From: Martelella sp. HB161492
GTDB lineage: Bacteria; Pseudomonadota; Alphaproteobacteria; Rhizobiales; Rhizobiaceae
Direction of reading: 5' to 3'
DNA length: 64,000 nucleotides
Assembly: GCF_013184775.1 (NCBI RefSeq)
Contig: NZ_JAATVV010000002.1
Coordinates: 524,301-588,300 of the forward strand
Made by a program: the position numbers and the translations under genes. The notes below the pieces were generated by a model, which was not told where the DNA came from, made no database searches, and was given only the letters and a program-made list of their open reading frames with translations. This document shows positions 25,589 through 35,957 of this stretch, piece by piece; position 1 is the stretch's first letter; each line of letters opens with the position of its first letter.

Positions 25589-25971
25589 GATATTCCAATC
25601 CCGAATTATGGTGAGTTCATTTTCTTAAATTTAGGATTTTATTCTTACACATCACAAGAAAACGGGGATTGAAAAGTGGAGCTCCCTACCACTTCCTGTT
25701 GTTATGGTTAACTTTTTTAAGTTATAGATAGGATTGTTATCCTACACTTGTCGATAGTCTTCAGCGATCGCAGTTACAAAGTTACAGCTCAAACACAGCG
25801 ACGTCACCCGCGACAGAATGGAAGCACCCAATATATATATTAATCGAGCATGAAATATCTCTAACAATATACAATGCTTCAATACATATTCATAAACTAG
25901 ATTTAAGATCTATTGGCATACATACGAAATTTAAAACTGGATATACATATGAAAACCAGCCCTATAGACAA
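25589..25971. other. AT-rich intergenic region between mucR and the DnaA-like gene
   Basis: About 380 bp, clearly more AT-rich than its surroundings, with runs such as TTAACTTTTTTAAG and several TATATA steps. I find no gene. It holds the promoter of the minus-strand HTH/DUF6456 pair and the 3' end of mucR. MucR proteins bind AT-rich DNA with T-A steps, so it may be a MucR target. Confidence 0.4.
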
Positions 25972-26010
25972 AATAAAAGCCGGTTCCGTCTGTTATAGAC
26001 GGAACCGGCT
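25970..26010 (-). terminator. Rho-independent terminator of mucR
   Basis: A perfect 14-bp stem (AGCCGGTTCCGTCT, 25978-25991, with its complement 25997-26010) and a 5-nt loop are followed on the minus strand by TTTTATTTTG, 24 bp after the mucR stop. Confidence 0.9.
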
Positions 26011-26034
26011 CCAATCTTTCCAGGGATATGCCAA

Positions 26035-26457
26035 TCAGCGCTTGCGGCGCTGACCAAGCCCCATTTCCTTGGCAAGCCGCGAGCGTGCCTCTGCATAGGA
26101 GGGCGCAACCATCGGATAATCAGCAGGCAGATCCCACTTCTCACGATAGGCGTCAGGTGACAGGTCGTGATGGGTCATCAGATGGCGCTTCAGCGACTTG
26201 AAGCTGCCGCCGCATTCCAGGCAGACCAGATGGTCGCCGCTGATCGACTTGCGAACGGAAACAGCCGGCTTCGGCTTTTCGGCAACCACCACCGGACCAG
26301 CCGGTTTCGACGTATTGCTGAGAGCGTTGTGGACCTCTGAAATCAGTCCAGGCAAATCCGCCGTGGGCACCACGTGATTGCTGACATAAGCGGCGACAAT
26401 GTCAGCCGTCAATTCTACCAAATTCTGGGTCTCGGTTTCGACCGCAGTCTCAGTCAT
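26035..26457 (-). CDS. mucR: MucR/Ros family zinc-finger transcriptional regulator
   Basis: A 140-residue regulator. The Cys2His2 finger lies at Cys 79, Cys 82, His 92 and His 96 ([19 protein letters not shown]), flanked by the conserved [21 protein letters not shown]. The N-terminal part mediates oligomerisation in homologues. MucR proteins control exopolysaccharide, motility and virulence or symbiosis genes and repress their own promoters. I chose ATG 26457, with AGGAG upstream; the frame stays open to 26511. It has a strong terminator. Confidence 0.95.
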   Translation of the reverse strand: MTETAVETETQNLVELTADIVAAYVSNHVVPTADLPGLISEVHNALSNTSKPAGPVVVAEKPKPAVSVRKSISGDHLVCLECGGSFKSLKRHLMTHHDLSPDAYREKWDLPADYPMVAPSYAEARSRLAKEMGLGQRRKR

Positions 26458-26861
26458 GCTTCGCTCCTGTTCTTTTGCTCTGCCCACATAATCCAAGCAT
26501 TCTTTGAGCATTGAAGCGGCAGATCATAAGCCGGCCTCCACGCTTGACCCCGCGTATCGGCGAAACTTACCCCCTAGTTTCCAGAGTTCCGAAGTTCGGA
26601 GCTCGACAACATGGCCTAATAGCTGTCTCTTCGTCCGTGATTACAACTCAAATGTTGGCGGACAGGTCTATATTAATGTTCCAAGCAAGAGTGTCATAAA
26701 CTACTCATAACGAGTGAGATATCACCAAGAACGAAAAAGTCCAGCTATAATTAGCAAATTAAAAGATTTATTCAGCGAAAAACGCCGATACACCTTTAAT
26801 TCACGTATTTTAGATATCATTAATACTCAGGTTGACAAATAGCGAAATGCAACTTTGCAGT
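26458..26861. promoter_or_regulatory. AT-rich mucR promoter region
   Basis: About 400 bp without a gene, between mucR and the end of the antiporter operon. The part 26700-26860 is very AT-rich, with TTAAAAGATTTATT and TTAATACTCAGG. MucR homologues bind such DNA upstream of their own gene, so autoregulation is inferred. No terminator for the antiporter operon is obvious here. Confidence 0.45.
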
Positions 26862-27203
26862 TTAATCGTTATTGTCACGTCCCTTGAGGTCATCCTGCAG
26901 GCTTTCATCATACATGGGATAGCCAATCTGATGGGCCGCACGCGCCAGAAGATGAGCAGAGACAGGGGCTGTAAGGATGAAGAACAGGATGCCGGCGATC
27001 GCGCGCACGAAAATCGAAATGTCTCCTGAATGGAATCCGATCGCCAGAAAGATCAACCCGGAACCGACGGTACCGGCCTTCGAAGCTGCATGCATGCGCG
27101 TGTAGAGATCAGGCAGCCGATTGATACCGATTGCCGCAGTCAATGTAAAAGCTGCTCCTGCAAGCAAAAGAAAGGAAACAAAGATCGCTCCGATATAGTC
27201 CAT
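26862..27203 (-). CDS. mnhG: Mrp-type Na+/H+ antiporter subunit G
   Basis: A 113-residue protein with three membrane helices. The MnhG/PhaG features are [24 protein letters not shown] (around residues 22-45) and [15 protein letters not shown]. It is the last gene of the mrp operon and lies 5 bp after subunit F. A small subunit of the seven-protein antiporter complex. Confidence 0.93.
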   Translation of the reverse strand: MDYIGAIFVSFLLLAGAAFTLTAAIGINRLPDLYTRMHAASKAGTVGSGLIFLAIGFHSGDISIFVRAIAGILFFILTAPVSAHLLARAAHQIGYPMYDESLQDDLKGRDNND

Positions 27204-27208
27204 TGATC

Positions 27209-27598
27209 CTATCCTTTGATCTCGCCATTGACATCTACGACCGGCACATCATGCGGCTCTTGCGAATGATCGTGCGCCATCGGGTGCGGCTTGACTTTGA
27301 AGCCGGCCTGCGTTTCCTCCCGCATCCCGCTGGAGCGGATGAAGCGCGCGAAGGCGACGGTCGCCAGAAAGCCGACCAGGCCAAGGGCAATGGCGATATC
27401 GATATAAAGCGTGAAACCGGTACGGATCGCAATTGCCACAATAAAACCCATGGCAATGGAAACCAGCATATCCAGGGAGAGAACCCGATCCGGCAGGGTT
27501 GGCCCCTTTATCACCCGTATCACGGTCAGGATCAGCGACAGCGACAGGATTGCGATGGTGATATCGGCGGCAGTGTGAACAATCGTTTGCGGGTCCAT
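27209..27598 (-). CDS. mnhF: Mrp-type Na+/H+ antiporter subunit F
   Basis: A 129-residue protein with three membrane helices and the family motif [18 protein letters not shown] (about residues 27-44), then [20 protein letters not shown]. The C-terminal tail, with [10 protein letters not shown], is soluble and variable. Its start touches the subunit E stop as TGATG. Confidence 0.93.
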   Translation of the reverse strand: MDPQTIVHTAADITIAILSLSLILTVIRVIKGPTLPDRVLSLDMLVSIAMGFIVAIAIRTGFTLYIDIAIALGLVGFLATVAFARFIRSSGMREETQAGFKVKPHPMAHDHSQEPHDVPVVDVNGEIKG

Positions 27599-28071
27599 CA
27601 GGCGAATGCCTCCCTGATCTTCTTCTCAAAGCCGTTGGCAATATCCGCCCGGTTGGCTTCCGGGTCGGCACAGTCAATGGCGTGGATGAAGAGCGTCTTC
27701 TTGTCGTCGGACACATCGACAGACAGCGTTCCCGGCGTCAGTGTGATCATGTTGGCCAGAAGCGCGATCTCGAAGTCACGCTCCAGCGACAGCTCGAAGC
27801 TGAAAATACCGGGCTGAATATCCAGCTTCGGCCTGCAGACCAGAACGGCAACCTTCCATGCCGACGCCATCAGTTCCCACAGAAACAGCAGGAACAGCGC
27901 CGTGATCTTCATGAAGCGGCCGAAATAGCTTTCATGTCCGAGCTGTTCGCGCACCAGCGCGACGCACAGTGCCCCGACAATGAAGCCGAAGATGAGATTG
28001 TGAAGCGAGGCGCTGCCGGTAACGGCAACCCAGGCGATGGCGAGAATAAGGTTCAGCACGTAGAGACTCAC
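27598..28071 (-). CDS. mnhE: Mrp-type Na+/H+ antiporter subunit E
   Basis: A 157-residue protein with two or three N-terminal helices and a soluble C-terminal domain. Family motifs are [20 protein letters not shown] and [20 protein letters not shown]. It starts with GTG at 28071, directly after the subunit D stop TAG, which marks translational coupling. Confidence 0.93.
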   Translation of the reverse strand: MSLYVLNLILAIAWVAVTGSASLHNLIFGFIVGALCVALVREQLGHESYFGRFMKITALFLLFLWELMASAWKVAVLVCRPKLDIQPGIFSFELSLERDFEIALLANMITLTPGTLSVDVSDDKKTLFIHAIDCADPEANRADIANGFEKKIREAFA

Positions 28072-29628
28072 CTAAAGTCCTCCCTTGGGAAAGACCGAAT
28101 GAATGTACCCCTCCGGCGACAGGATGCCTGAAACCGCAGCAGAAACAAACTGGATCAGATGTTCAGGAAACAGGCCGAAGAAAACCACGAGCGCCAGAAG
28201 CGCCACCACGGGCAACCATTCGGCCAGGCTGATCTTCACCTTGGCCGGCGGCGCCTCGCTGCCGGCAGGGCGCCAATAGGCCAGAAGGAACACACGGCCA
28301 AGCGCAATGGTGGAGAAGAAACCGGCAACAAGGATCGAAGCCGCCAGCCAGCCATAGCCTGACGCCAGCGACGCCTTGACCAGCATCGCCTTTGGCCAGA
28401 AGCCTGAGAAAGGCGGCAGGCCGGCCGCAGCGAAGAACAGGGCCAGACTGACACCGGCAAAGGCCGGCGCCGTGCGGTAGAGACCGCCGATCTGGCGCAG
28501 CGAGAAACCGCCGGCAAGCTTTCCGGCCAGACCGGTCACGAAATAGAGCGCCGTCATGGTGATGATGGAATGCAGCGCGTAGAACACCGCGCCTTCAAGT
28601 CCCATCGGCGTTCCGATCGCGACACCGGCCAGCATGTTGCCGATGCCGATGATCACCACATAGCCGACCATACGGCGGATATCGTCCTGGGCAATCGCCC
28701 CCATGGCGGCCAGCACCATGGTAAAGGCGGCACTGATCGCAACAATCATGCTCGTATCGGCAAGATCGGCCGGCAGGATCATCACCATCACGCGGATCAG
28801 CGCATAGACGCCGACCTTGGTCAACAAGCCGCCAAACAGGCCCGACACCACCGTTCGCGGCGTGTGGTAGGAGGCCGGCAGCCAGAAATTGACCGGAAAA
28901 GCCGCCGCCTTCATGCCGAAAGCAAGAATGAACAGAACGGCCAGCGTCTTGGTCGGCAGATCCGGCTTTGCCCGCGCCATCATGGCGATATCGGCCATGT
29001 TGAGCGTGCCGAAAATCGCATAGAGATAGGCAACGGCAATCAGGAACAGCGTGGTGCCGATCAGGTTCAGCACCGCATATTTCATCGCCCCGTCAAGCTG
29101 CTCATGCTTCGATCCCAGGATCAAAAGACCGAAGGATGAAATCAGCAGAACTTCGAACCAGACATAGAGGTTGAAGATATCGCCGGTCAGGAACGCGCCG
29201 GAGACACCGGCAAGCAACAGCATCAGGAACGGATAGAACCCGTATCGTCGCTCGCTGTTATTGACATCGCCAAGGGCGAAGATCGCACCGGCAAGCGCAA
29301 CGATAGCCGCCGCCAGAGCAAATAGCGCGCCAAGCACATCAGAGGTGAAGGCAATGCCGAAGGGCGGCAGCCAGCGCCCGGCGACCATGGTCATCGGGCC
29401 GTTCACCAGCACCTGGCGCAATAGCAGGAGATCGAGAAGAACAAGCAATCCAAGCGCCGGAATGGCAATATAGGGGTGCAGATCAACCCGTTTGCGGAAC
29501 AGCATCAGCACCGCGCCGGCAATGATGCACAGCGCGATCGGCAGGATGCCAAGCCATTGGGCAAGGCTTGTCGGCTCCATGGTCCAGGCAAGCGAGAAGT
29601 CGACGGAATGAGCGGGCGAAGCGGCCAT
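28072..29628 (-). CDS. mnhD: Mrp-type Na+/H+ antiporter subunit D
   Basis: A 518-residue polytopic protein of the NADH-quinone oxidoreductase M/N-like (proton-conducting) family. Visible motifs are FNLYVWFEVLLISSFGLL (the conserved membrane Glu), FGMKAAAFPVNFWLPASY with its Lys and His, and MVGYVVIIGIGNM. It is one of two large subunits thought to move protons. It follows subunit C by 20 bp. Confidence 0.94.
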   Translation of the reverse strand: MAASPAHSVDFSLAWTMEPTSLAQWLGILPIALCIIAGAVLMLFRKRVDLHPYIAIPALGLLVLLDLLLLRQVLVNGPMTMVAGRWLPPFGIAFTSDVLGALFALAAAIVALAGAIFALGDVNNSERRYGFYPFLMLLLAGVSGAFLTGDIFNLYVWFEVLLISSFGLLILGSKHEQLDGAMKYAVLNLIGTTLFLIAVAYLYAIFGTLNMADIAMMARAKPDLPTKTLAVLFILAFGMKAAAFPVNFWLPASYHTPRTVVSGLFGGLLTKVGVYALIRVMVMILPADLADTSMIVAISAAFTMVLAAMGAIAQDDIRRMVGYVVIIGIGNMLAGVAIGTPMGLEGAVFYALHSIITMTALYFVTGLAGKLAGGFSLRQIGGLYRTAPAFAGVSLALFFAAAGLPPFSGFWPKAMLVKASLASGYGWLAASILVAGFFSTIALGRVFLLAYWRPAGSEAPPAKVKISLAEWLPVVALLALVVFFGLFPEHLIQFVSAAVSGILSPEGYIHSVFPKGGL

Positions 29629-29648
29629 GATCTTTTCTTCTTATCCTT

Positions 29649-30026
29649 TTAGTAGCCGAGAGGCGGCACAGGCTGATCCTTGGGCTCGGCGGCCCGCATG
29701 TCATCCGTATCGTCGGTATTGAGATCCTGATACGACCGGTAGGTCAGCACCAGCAGGAAGGCGAAGAAGGAGAACGAGATCACGATGGCCGTCAGGATCA
29801 GCGCCTGCGGCAGTGGATTGGCGGTCCCGCCAGGCAGCGTTTCCATCGTATCGGGGATGATCGGCGGCACGATTCCGGTGATCCGGCCGGTGGTGAAGAT
29901 CAGCAGATTGACGGCATTTCCGAGGATCGAAATCCCCAGCATGATGCGAACACTATGACGCGACAGCATCAGATAGATCGCAGCCGTGAAGAACAGGCCG
30001 ACAAGAACGGAGAGAACGAATTCCAT
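29649..30026 (-). CDS. mnhC: Mrp-type Na+/H+ antiporter subunit C
   Basis: A 125-residue protein with three membrane helices, related to NuoK. Family features are GIYLMLSRHSVRIMLGISIL-like sequence, NLLIFTTG and LPQALILTAIVISFS. The C-terminal tail, YQDLNTDDTDDMRAAEP, is acidic and soluble. It overlaps the subunit B stop by 1 nt. Confidence 0.93.
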   Translation of the reverse strand: MEFVLSVLVGLFFTAAIYLMLSRHSVRIMLGISILGNAVNLLIFTTGRITGIVPPIIPDTMETLPGGTANPLPQALILTAIVISFSFFAFLLVLTYRSYQDLNTDDTDDMRAAEPKDQPVPPLGY

Positions 30027-30445
30027 CAGTCGTGATCCTTTTCTTCAAGCGCCAGGAAGATCGAGGATATCGCCCCGACAACGACGAGATAAACGCCCGT
30101 GTCGAAGCTGGTCACCGTGGAGAGCGGCACCTCGACGCCGAAGATCGTCGGATAGATCCAGTGGGCCGTCATGAAGGGCACATGCGTGAAGATCGACACC
30201 ATGCCGGACAGCGCCGAGAGCAGCAGCCCTGCCCCGGCAATCGACATGGGATGGAAATAGATCGCCCGGCGAACCGCGCTGACACCCCAGGCGATACCGA
30301 ATATCGCCAGCGCCGAAGCCGCGATCAATCCGCCGATAAAGCCGCCGCCCGGCGCATTATGCCCGCGCAGAAGGACAAAAATCGAAAACAGCAGCATCAA
30401 TGCTGTCAGGAACGGCGCAGCCACGCGAAAGATCAGCGTGTTCAT
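30026..30445 (-). CDS. mnhB: Mrp-type Na+/H+ antiporter subunit B
   Basis: A 139-residue MnhB protein with four membrane helices. Conserved segments are [20 protein letters not shown] and [21 protein letters not shown]. It overlaps subunit A by 4 nt (ATGA). B as a separate gene marks a seven-gene (group 1) operon, unlike the fused AB form of the Sinorhizobium pha type. Confidence 0.93.
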   Translation of the reverse strand: MNTLIFRVAAPFLTALMLLFSIFVLLRGHNAPGGGFIGGLIAASALAIFGIAWGVSAVRRAIYFHPMSIAGAGLLLSALSGMVSIFTHVPFMTAHWIYPTIFGVEVPLSTVTSFDTGVYLVVVGAISSIFLALEEKDHD

Positions 30446-32814
30446 CTTTTGCCTCCGTTGTGCATGTCGGGATTGTTGTCAGCCGGGCCATTGCCATTGC
30501 CAGCGCGGATGCGGATCAGCGCCAGGATGGCAAGACCGGTGATCATGACCACCGAGATCTCGCCAAGCGTATCCGTTCCGCGGAAGTCGACGATGATCAC
30601 GTTGACGACATTGTGCCCGTGCGCAATGACCTTGGAATACTGATTGAAGAAATCGGTCAGCGATGTGTTGAACGGCACCTGCGTCGCCTTGACCAGCAGC
30701 GCGGCAAAGCCAAGCCCGCAGGCCGCGGCAATCGTGCCATCCATCAGCACCTGTTTCAGCGGACGGTGATCGGACGGCGTCAGGTTGAGCCGGGTCATCA
30801 CCAGCGTCAGGATGACCACCGAAAGGGTTTCAACCATGAACTGGGTGAAGGACAGATCCGGCGCGCCGAACAGCAGGAACATAACCGCCAGCGAGAAGCC
30901 CTGAATGCCCAGCGAAACGATCGCTGTCAGCCGGTTGTGGGCAAGAATGACGGCGCCGAGACCGACGACGGCGATCAGGAAGATCGCCCAGTCACGCAGG
31001 CGGTAAATATGCGGCAGATCAGGGATATGCGGCCATTCGCCAAAGGCAATCAGCGGCACGAGAAGCGCAATCGCAATCGCGATGAAGGTTGCAGTCAGAT
31101 AGAATTCCAGACGCCCGGGCTGGATGATGACGCTGACGCGGTGCGACAGGCGCACAAGTCCACGCATCAGGCTGTCGAACCACGAATCGGGACCAGGACC
31201 AAGAATGCCAAGCAACCGGCTCATCAGCGCACGCTCGGTATCCAGGCGCCAGTAGAACACGAGCGCCAGAACGATGGTGAGCACCGACAGCGCCAGCGGC
31301 ACGGAGATATGGGGAATGAGCGAGATGTGAACCGCAACCGCCTCGCCTTCGATGGCGCTCGCCATCGGGCTGGAGATCAGGCTGTTGAACACCGGTGAAA
31401 ACAGCGCAGAGATGAGCGCGGTGGCGCCAAGCACGATCGGCCCGAGCCACATCAGCGCCGGTGCCTCATGGGCATGCTTGGGGGTCTCCGTCTTTGCCCC
31501 GATAAAGGGCTTGAGACCGACGGCAAAGCCAATGACAAACATCAGCGCATTGCAGATAACGGTGAAGGCCAGAAAGATCAGCGATCGTGTATCCATATGC
31601 GCCAGCGAATCATAGATCTCCTCCTTAGACATGAAGCCAAGGAAGGGCGGCAGCCCGCCCATGGAGATCGCCCCGGCAAGCCCCGCGGCAAAGGTGATCG
31701 GCATCGCCTTCGCCAGCCCGCCAAGACGGGTAATGTCACGTGTGCCCGTCTCGTGGTCAATAATGCCGGCCACCATGAAGAGGCCGCCCTTGAACAGCGC
31801 ATGCGCCACCAGATAGAGCACGGCAGCTTCGACGGCGTGGTCAACGCCAAAGCCGGTCATCATCACCATCAGGCCAAGCGAGGAAACCGTCGTATAGGCC
31901 AGCATCTGCTTCAGATCGGTCTGCTTGATGGCAAGGAACGAACCGACGACCAGGGTCAAACCACCGAAAAGCGGCAAAACCGTCTCCCACAGAGCAGTAT
32001 CCCCCATAACCGGGTTCAGCCGCATCAGGAGATAGACACCCGCCTTGACCATGGTGGCCGAATGCAGAAATGCGGAGACTGGCGTTGGTGCCTCCATGGC
32101 ATTTGGAAGCCAGAAATGGAACGGAAACTGCGCCGACTTGGTGAAGGCGCCCAGCAGAACCAGAACCAGAACCACCGTATAGAGCGGATTGTCACGCAGC
32201 ACGTCCCCGCCGTGGATCAAGGCCGAAAGGCTGGTCATGCCGGTGATGTTCATGATCATCAGCAAACCGGCCAGAAGCGCCAGTCCACCACCACCCGTCA
32301 CCACCAGCGCCTGCAAGGCCGCACGCCGCGAGGCTTCACGCTCATTGTCGAAGCCGATCAGCAGGAAGGAGGTGATCGAGGTAAGTTCCCAGAACACGAA
32401 CAGCATCAGCAGGCTGTCGGAAATCACCACGCCGAGCATTGATCCCATGAACAGGAAAATGAAGCTCATGAAACGCGCCTGAAGCGGATGCCCTTTCATA
32501 TAGCCGCCAGCGTAAAGCACGATCATCGTGCCGATACCGGAGATCAGCAGCGCGAAGGTCAGCGACAAGCCATCCAGCATGAAGGAGAAACGCAGCCCAA
32601 GTGACGGAATCCAGTCATAGCCGCCCGTCAGCACCTTCCCGGAAGAGATCTGCGGCAGGAACCGCAGAAAATTGAGAAAGGCAGCCAGAGGCAGAATCGC
32701 CAGCAACCAAGCCGCATTGTGCTTGAGGAGACGATAGACCGTCGGTGAAAGAACCGCCCCCAGAAAGGGTAAACACAGGGCCAGGAAAGTTAAGGCCGTT
32801 TGACTTGCGGTCAT
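30442..32814 (-). CDS. mnhA: Mrp-type Na+/H+ antiporter subunit A
   Basis: A 790-residue polytopic protein. The first 500 residues are NuoL-like: [19 protein letters not shown] with the conserved Glu, [34 protein letters not shown], and [14 protein letters not shown]. The C-terminal part corresponds to the MrpA C-terminal helices ([21 protein letters not shown]). It is the first gene of the operon A-B-C-D-E-F-G, which exports Na+ or K+ against protons for alkali and salt tolerance. Confidence 0.95.
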   Translation of the reverse strand: MTASQTALTFLALCLPFLGAVLSPTVYRLLKHNAAWLLAILPLAAFLNFLRFLPQISSGKVLTGGYDWIPSLGLRFSFMLDGLSLTFALLISGIGTMIVLYAGGYMKGHPLQARFMSFIFLFMGSMLGVVISDSLLMLFVFWELTSITSFLLIGFDNEREASRRAALQALVVTGGGGLALLAGLLMIMNITGMTSLSALIHGGDVLRDNPLYTVVLVLVLLGAFTKSAQFPFHFWLPNAMEAPTPVSAFLHSATMVKAGVYLLMRLNPVMGDTALWETVLPLFGGLTLVVGSFLAIKQTDLKQMLAYTTVSSLGLMVMMTGFGVDHAVEAAVLYLVAHALFKGGLFMVAGIIDHETGTRDITRLGGLAKAMPITFAAGLAGAISMGGLPPFLGFMSKEEIYDSLAHMDTRSLIFLAFTVICNALMFVIGFAVGLKPFIGAKTETPKHAHEAPALMWLGPIVLGATALISALFSPVFNSLISSPMASAIEGEAVAVHISLIPHISVPLALSVLTIVLALVFYWRLDTERALMSRLLGILGPGPDSWFDSLMRGLVRLSHRVSVIIQPGRLEFYLTATFIAIAIALLVPLIAFGEWPHIPDLPHIYRLRDWAIFLIAVVGLGAVILAHNRLTAIVSLGIQGFSLAVMFLLFGAPDLSFTQFMVETLSVVILTLVMTRLNLTPSDHRPLKQVLMDGTIAAACGLGFAALLVKATQVPFNTSLTDFFNQYSKVIAHGHNVVNVIIVDFRGTDTLGEISVVMITGLAILALIRIRAGNGNGPADNNPDMHNGGKR

Positions 32815-33046
32815 GACGTCTCCACAAATTCACTGATTCAGCACGGATCGACTGTCCGCTCGTTACCCAATTACGGCAAAGAAACGACCCTCTCAAGTCT
32901 TGCAAGGCGCTTTTTGCGCAAATGCGAAAGCCAGCCCTTGCCCGGCGGCAATACAGCCTGCGGACACATTGTAATTTGTCATTTGAACACGCATCTATGC
33001 GCTGAGATGTAACCGTTTCCTTCCCCTTTCGCCAAGGAGAGCGACT
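32815..33046. promoter_or_regulatory. divergent promoter region, mnhA / msrB
   Basis: 232 bp between two divergent genes, so it must hold both promoters. An AAGGAGA ribosome site precedes the TTG start of msrB. I see no clear operator. Confidence 0.4.
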
Positions 33047-33466
33047 TTGACAGACGATAACAAGCAAAAAAAAATGCTGAGCGACGCACAATGGCGTGAT
33101 GAACTGACCCCGGAACAGTTCCATATCCTGCGCGAGCACGGCACAGAACGCCCCTTCACCGGTCCGCACTGGAACCGTTTCGAAACCGGAATTTATCACT
33201 GCGCGGGCTGCGATACGCCCCTGTTCGAATCAGATACCAAGTTTGACGCCGGCTGTGGCTGGCCATCCTTCTTCAAGGCCGTGAGCCCGGATGCCGTTAC
33301 CGAGATCGAAGACAGATCCCACGGCATGCTGCGCACCGAGATCCGTTGTGCGACCTGTGGTGGCCATCTCGGCCATGTCTTTCCTGATGGTCCGCCGCCG
33401 ACGGGACTGCGCTATTGCATGAATGGTCACGCCATGCATTTCGTGCCGCGCGAAACCAGAGGCTGA
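33047..33466 (+). CDS. msrB: peptide-methionine (R)-S-oxide reductase MsrB
   Basis: A 139-residue MsrB. Zinc-binding Cys are 52, 55, 101 and 104, the catalytic Cys is 124 (LRYCMNG) and a likely resolving Cys is 70 (GCGWPSFF). It reduces methionine-R-sulfoxide in proteins. The start is TTG, with AAGGAGA 7 nt upstream; the first ATG (33074) has no such site. The residues after the catalytic Cys, NGHAMHF, differ from the usual NSASLRF. Confidence 0.93.
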   Translation: MTDDNKQKKMLSDAQWRDELTPEQFHILREHGTERPFTGPHWNRFETGIYHCAGCDTPLFESDTKFDAGCGWPSFFKAVSPDAVTEIEDRSHGMLRTEIRCATCGGHLGHVFPDGPPPTGLRYCMNGHAMHFVPRETRG

Positions 33467-33858
33467 GCTACGTATCACAAGTAATGCTGCGTCTGCGGCA
33501 GCAGCCGGCAAAAGCGGCATGAACAGGCTGTTTTGATTTCATTGAGAGGGGCCGACCAGCAGGATCGTAAGGCACGAGGACCCCTGCGATCTGCCGGCCG
33601 GCCAACCCCACGATCCAGGAGATGCGGCGGACCTGAACATCATGGGGCAAACTATTATATGTTGTCTCTACAATTGAAGCACAAGGCCACAATAATCAAC
33701 TGTTTAACAGAGAATAAGACCGATTCTGTCGATTTTATGGTTAACCTGGATACCAGAATCTTACAGCGCCAAGCATTCGAACATCGGCGCAGCCCTTATT
33801 TCAGCAAAACCATAAGTAACGTGGTTCTTCGCCGTATCTGGCGACAGGCCGGCCGGCC
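33467..33858. other. intergenic region without a clear gene
   Basis: 392 bp between convergent msrB and the pleD-like gene. A 141-codon plus-strand ORF (33533-33958) overlaps the pleD-like 3' end and has no recognisable features. The right half is AT-rich and contains the palindrome GGTTAACC near 33740. I find no terminator of good quality. Confidence 0.4.
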
Positions 33859-35157
33859 TCAGCCCGTGAATTTGTGCTGTGCGATATCTTTAACGACAAC
33901 CCGAACATCAAGCATCGGCATGTCATGGCGCCGGGAGGCGGCCTGCCCGGCGAAATAGCGGCCTCTCAGCGACTGGAAACCCTGGAGCATGTCCTGTCTC
34001 ATTGCCTCCACAAGTGCCTGTGCTTCCTGCGGCTTGCGGTCCGGCATCAGCACGGCAAAAATACCGTCATCCAGACGGCTGGCGACATCGCGCCCGGCAA
34101 GATGCGCCCTGATCGCCGTAACCGTTCGTTCGACACCGGCATGGTCGAACATGCCGGAAAGCTGAAACAGACCGAGATGGAGCGGCTCTTCAACACGCTG
34201 AACATAGCGCTGGGCCCGTTGCAGCAGCGCGGCAAAGGCAACCTTGTCCGACAGGCCGGTTTCGGGATCGAGCGCCTGCCCGCTCGGCACGACATCGCCG
34301 AGCGAACGCTCAAGTGCGGTGAGAAAACGCTTGCGGCGCGCCTGCAGCAGCACCCTCAATGTCAGCTCCTCGCTGCTGGCCGGCCAGATCAGGCAATCAT
34401 CCGCCGTTCGGCAGCTGAGACGCTCGCTGGGCAGCCAGGCTTCCCGCTCGAACAGGGCCAGCAGTGGCACGAAACGGTTGGCCGGGACGCAGCGCAACTG
34501 GCCGCACAGCCTGAAGGCCGCATCGGCATTGGCACCGCCATGAACGATGATCAGATCGTAATCGCTGCGCGCTGCCCGGAACAGAATGTCCTGGGGATTA
34601 TCCGTCGCCGTTGCCGTGGCGACCGTCTGCAGGATCTTCATCAGGCTCTTTCGCGCATTTGCCTCTTCGGCGAAGATCAGCACATGCAGGGCCTCGTCCG
34701 CGCCGGTCGCCTCGAGCTGGTTCGGCGCCACTTCGTCCTGCAGGGTCTTGAGCCGCAGCAGCGCGGCCGTGCGCGCACCGATGACCGCATCGTCATCGTC
34801 AAGCGAGAACACATCATCAGCCCCGGCGCGCAGCGACAGCAGCCGCAGCGCGCGATCCGGCGTGCCTCTGGAAAGAATGGCAACCGGCAGGCCGGCCGTC
34901 GAGGGACCGTCCTTCAGCGTTGCGCAGCAGGCGAGTGCTGATTCGGCGCTGTCATCGACGGCGATCAGTATGGCGCCGACCGTTTCAGGAAACACAGTCG
35001 CCGCCAGCCAGTCCTCAGACGAGAACTGCTCGAACTCTTCGGCCCAGCCATCAAGAATAGCCGACAAAGCGAGACCATCCTGCTCGCTGCCGCCAATCAG
35101 AACCACTCTGTTCAGTGCCGTTGCGCTCACGCCTTGCCAGTTCCTCTTAACCATCAC
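33859..35157 (-). CDS. degenerate PleD homologue (REC-REC-GGDEF layout, key motifs lost)
   Basis: A 432-residue protein directly after divK, the position of pleD in alphaproteobacteria. Two REC-like domains span about 15-140 and 155-280, and a GGDEF-like domain spans 295-430. The phosphoacceptor positions read AILIAVDD (about 62-69) and DLIIVHG (201-207), lacking the usual Asp context. The GGDEF fold entry [13 protein letters not shown] is kept, but the catalytic motif reads DDGIF (363-367). It should not make cyclic-di-GMP. It overlaps divK by 11 nt. Confidence 0.8.
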   Translation of the reverse strand: MMVKRNWQGVSATALNRVVLIGGSEQDGLALSAILDGWAEEFEQFSSEDWLAATVFPETVGAILIAVDDSAESALACCATLKDGPSTAGLPVAILSRGTPDRALRLLSLRAGADDVFSLDDDDAVIGARTAALLRLKTLQDEVAPNQLEATGADEALHVLIFAEEANARKSLMKILQTVATATATDNPQDILFRAARSDYDLIIVHGGANADAAFRLCGQLRCVPANRFVPLLALFEREAWLPSERLSCRTADDCLIWPASSEELTLRVLLQARRKRFLTALERSLGDVVPSGQALDPETGLSDKVAFAALLQRAQRYVQRVEEPLHLGLFQLSGMFDHAGVERTVTAIRAHLAGRDVASRLDDGIFAVLMPDRKPQEAQALVEAMRQDMLQGFQSLRGRYFAGQAASRRHDMPMLDVRVVVKDIAQHKFTG

Positions 35158-35518
35158 CCAGATAGGATTTTACGGTTGCAATGAATTTGGGCACCGAGAT
35201 CGGCTTGGACATATAGGCATCACAACCCGCTTCGCGAATGCGTTCCTCATCGCCGCGCATGGCAAAGGCCGTCACCGCGACAATCGGGATCGCCGCAAGC
35301 TCGGCATCAGCCTTCAGCGCGCGGGCAATATCAATGCCGGAAAGCTCGGGCAACTGGATATCCATGAGAATCAGCGACGGCCGAAAGGCACGCGCCAGCG
35401 TCACCGCATCCCCGCCCGTGCGCGATTCGACAACCTCATAGCCGCACGATTCGATCAGGTCCCGAAAAAGCTTCAGGTTCAAATCGTTATCCTCGACCAC
35501 CAAGACTCGCTTTGGCAT
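35147..35518 (-). CDS. divK: cell-cycle response regulator DivK
   Basis: A 123-residue single-domain response regulator. Acidic pocket Glu 9/Asp 10, phosphoacceptor Asp 53 (ILMDIQLP), Thr in [15 protein letters not shown], and Lys 105 ([11 protein letters not shown]) are all present. The sequence is very close in pattern to rhizobial and Caulobacter DivK, which steers the CtrA pathway through DivJ/PleC/DivL. It heads the divK-pleD unit. Confidence 0.93.
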   Translation of the reverse strand: MPKRVLVVEDNDLNLKLFRDLIESCGYEVVESRTGGDAVTLARAFRPSLILMDIQLPELSGIDIARALKADAELAAIPIVAVTAFAMRGDEERIREAGCDAYMSKPISVPKFIATVKSYLGDG

Positions 35519-35642
35519 AGACTGCCGCCCCTCTCGGCCGACTTGAAACCCGCTGGCCAGACGCTAAAATCCCTGAACGAGCCGCCACGCGGCATATAGA
35601 ATACCCACTCTAGGCCGATTTGGTTAAGAAACGGAAATTCAC

Positions 35643-35957
35643 TTGGCAGATTTTCTGAAAGCGTCACAAAAGACGCGCAAACATCACCCCGCGCCGGAGG
35701 ATCTGGCTGTGGAAATCCTGCTCTATCTCGCTTCCGAGCCGGAGCTGCTGTCACGGTTTTCCGGTCTGACCGGCGTTATGCCGCAGCAATTGCGCGCCTT
35801 CAGCACAGAGCCGGGTTTTGCCCGCGCCATGATCGGCTTTCTCGCCGGGCATGAACCAACGCTGATCGCCTTCTGTCAGGCAACCGGCACCGATCCCGAA
35901 GCTGTGCTGGGCTGCTGGCAGGATCTCGAGCGCCTGGATGGCGGATCGCAGGCATGA
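35643..35957 (+). CDS. DUF3572 family protein
   Basis: A 104-residue helical protein of the rhizobial DUF3572 family: DLAVEILLYLASEPELLSRFSGLTG (about residues 20-44) and RAFSTEPGFARAMIGFLAGHEPTLI. The start is a TTG at 35643; no ATG upstream keeps the conserved N-terminus. The function is unknown. Its stop overlaps the HAD gene start by 4 nt. Confidence 0.82.
   Translation: MADFLKASQKTRKHHPAPEDLAVEILLYLASEPELLSRFSGLTGVMPQQLRAFSTEPGFARAMIGFLAGHEPTLIAFCQATGTDPEAVLGCWQDLERLDGGSQA

Noticed and set aside
25700-25720. CtrA box in the AT-rich region left of mucR (TTAACTTTTTTAAG)
   Set aside because: The half-site spacing is wrong for TTAA-N7-TTAA, and such strings are expected in AT-rich DNA.
33533-33958. 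A 141-codon plus-strand ORF after msrB
   Set aside because: It overlaps the 3' end of the pleD-like gene, has no ribosome site and no recognisable domain.
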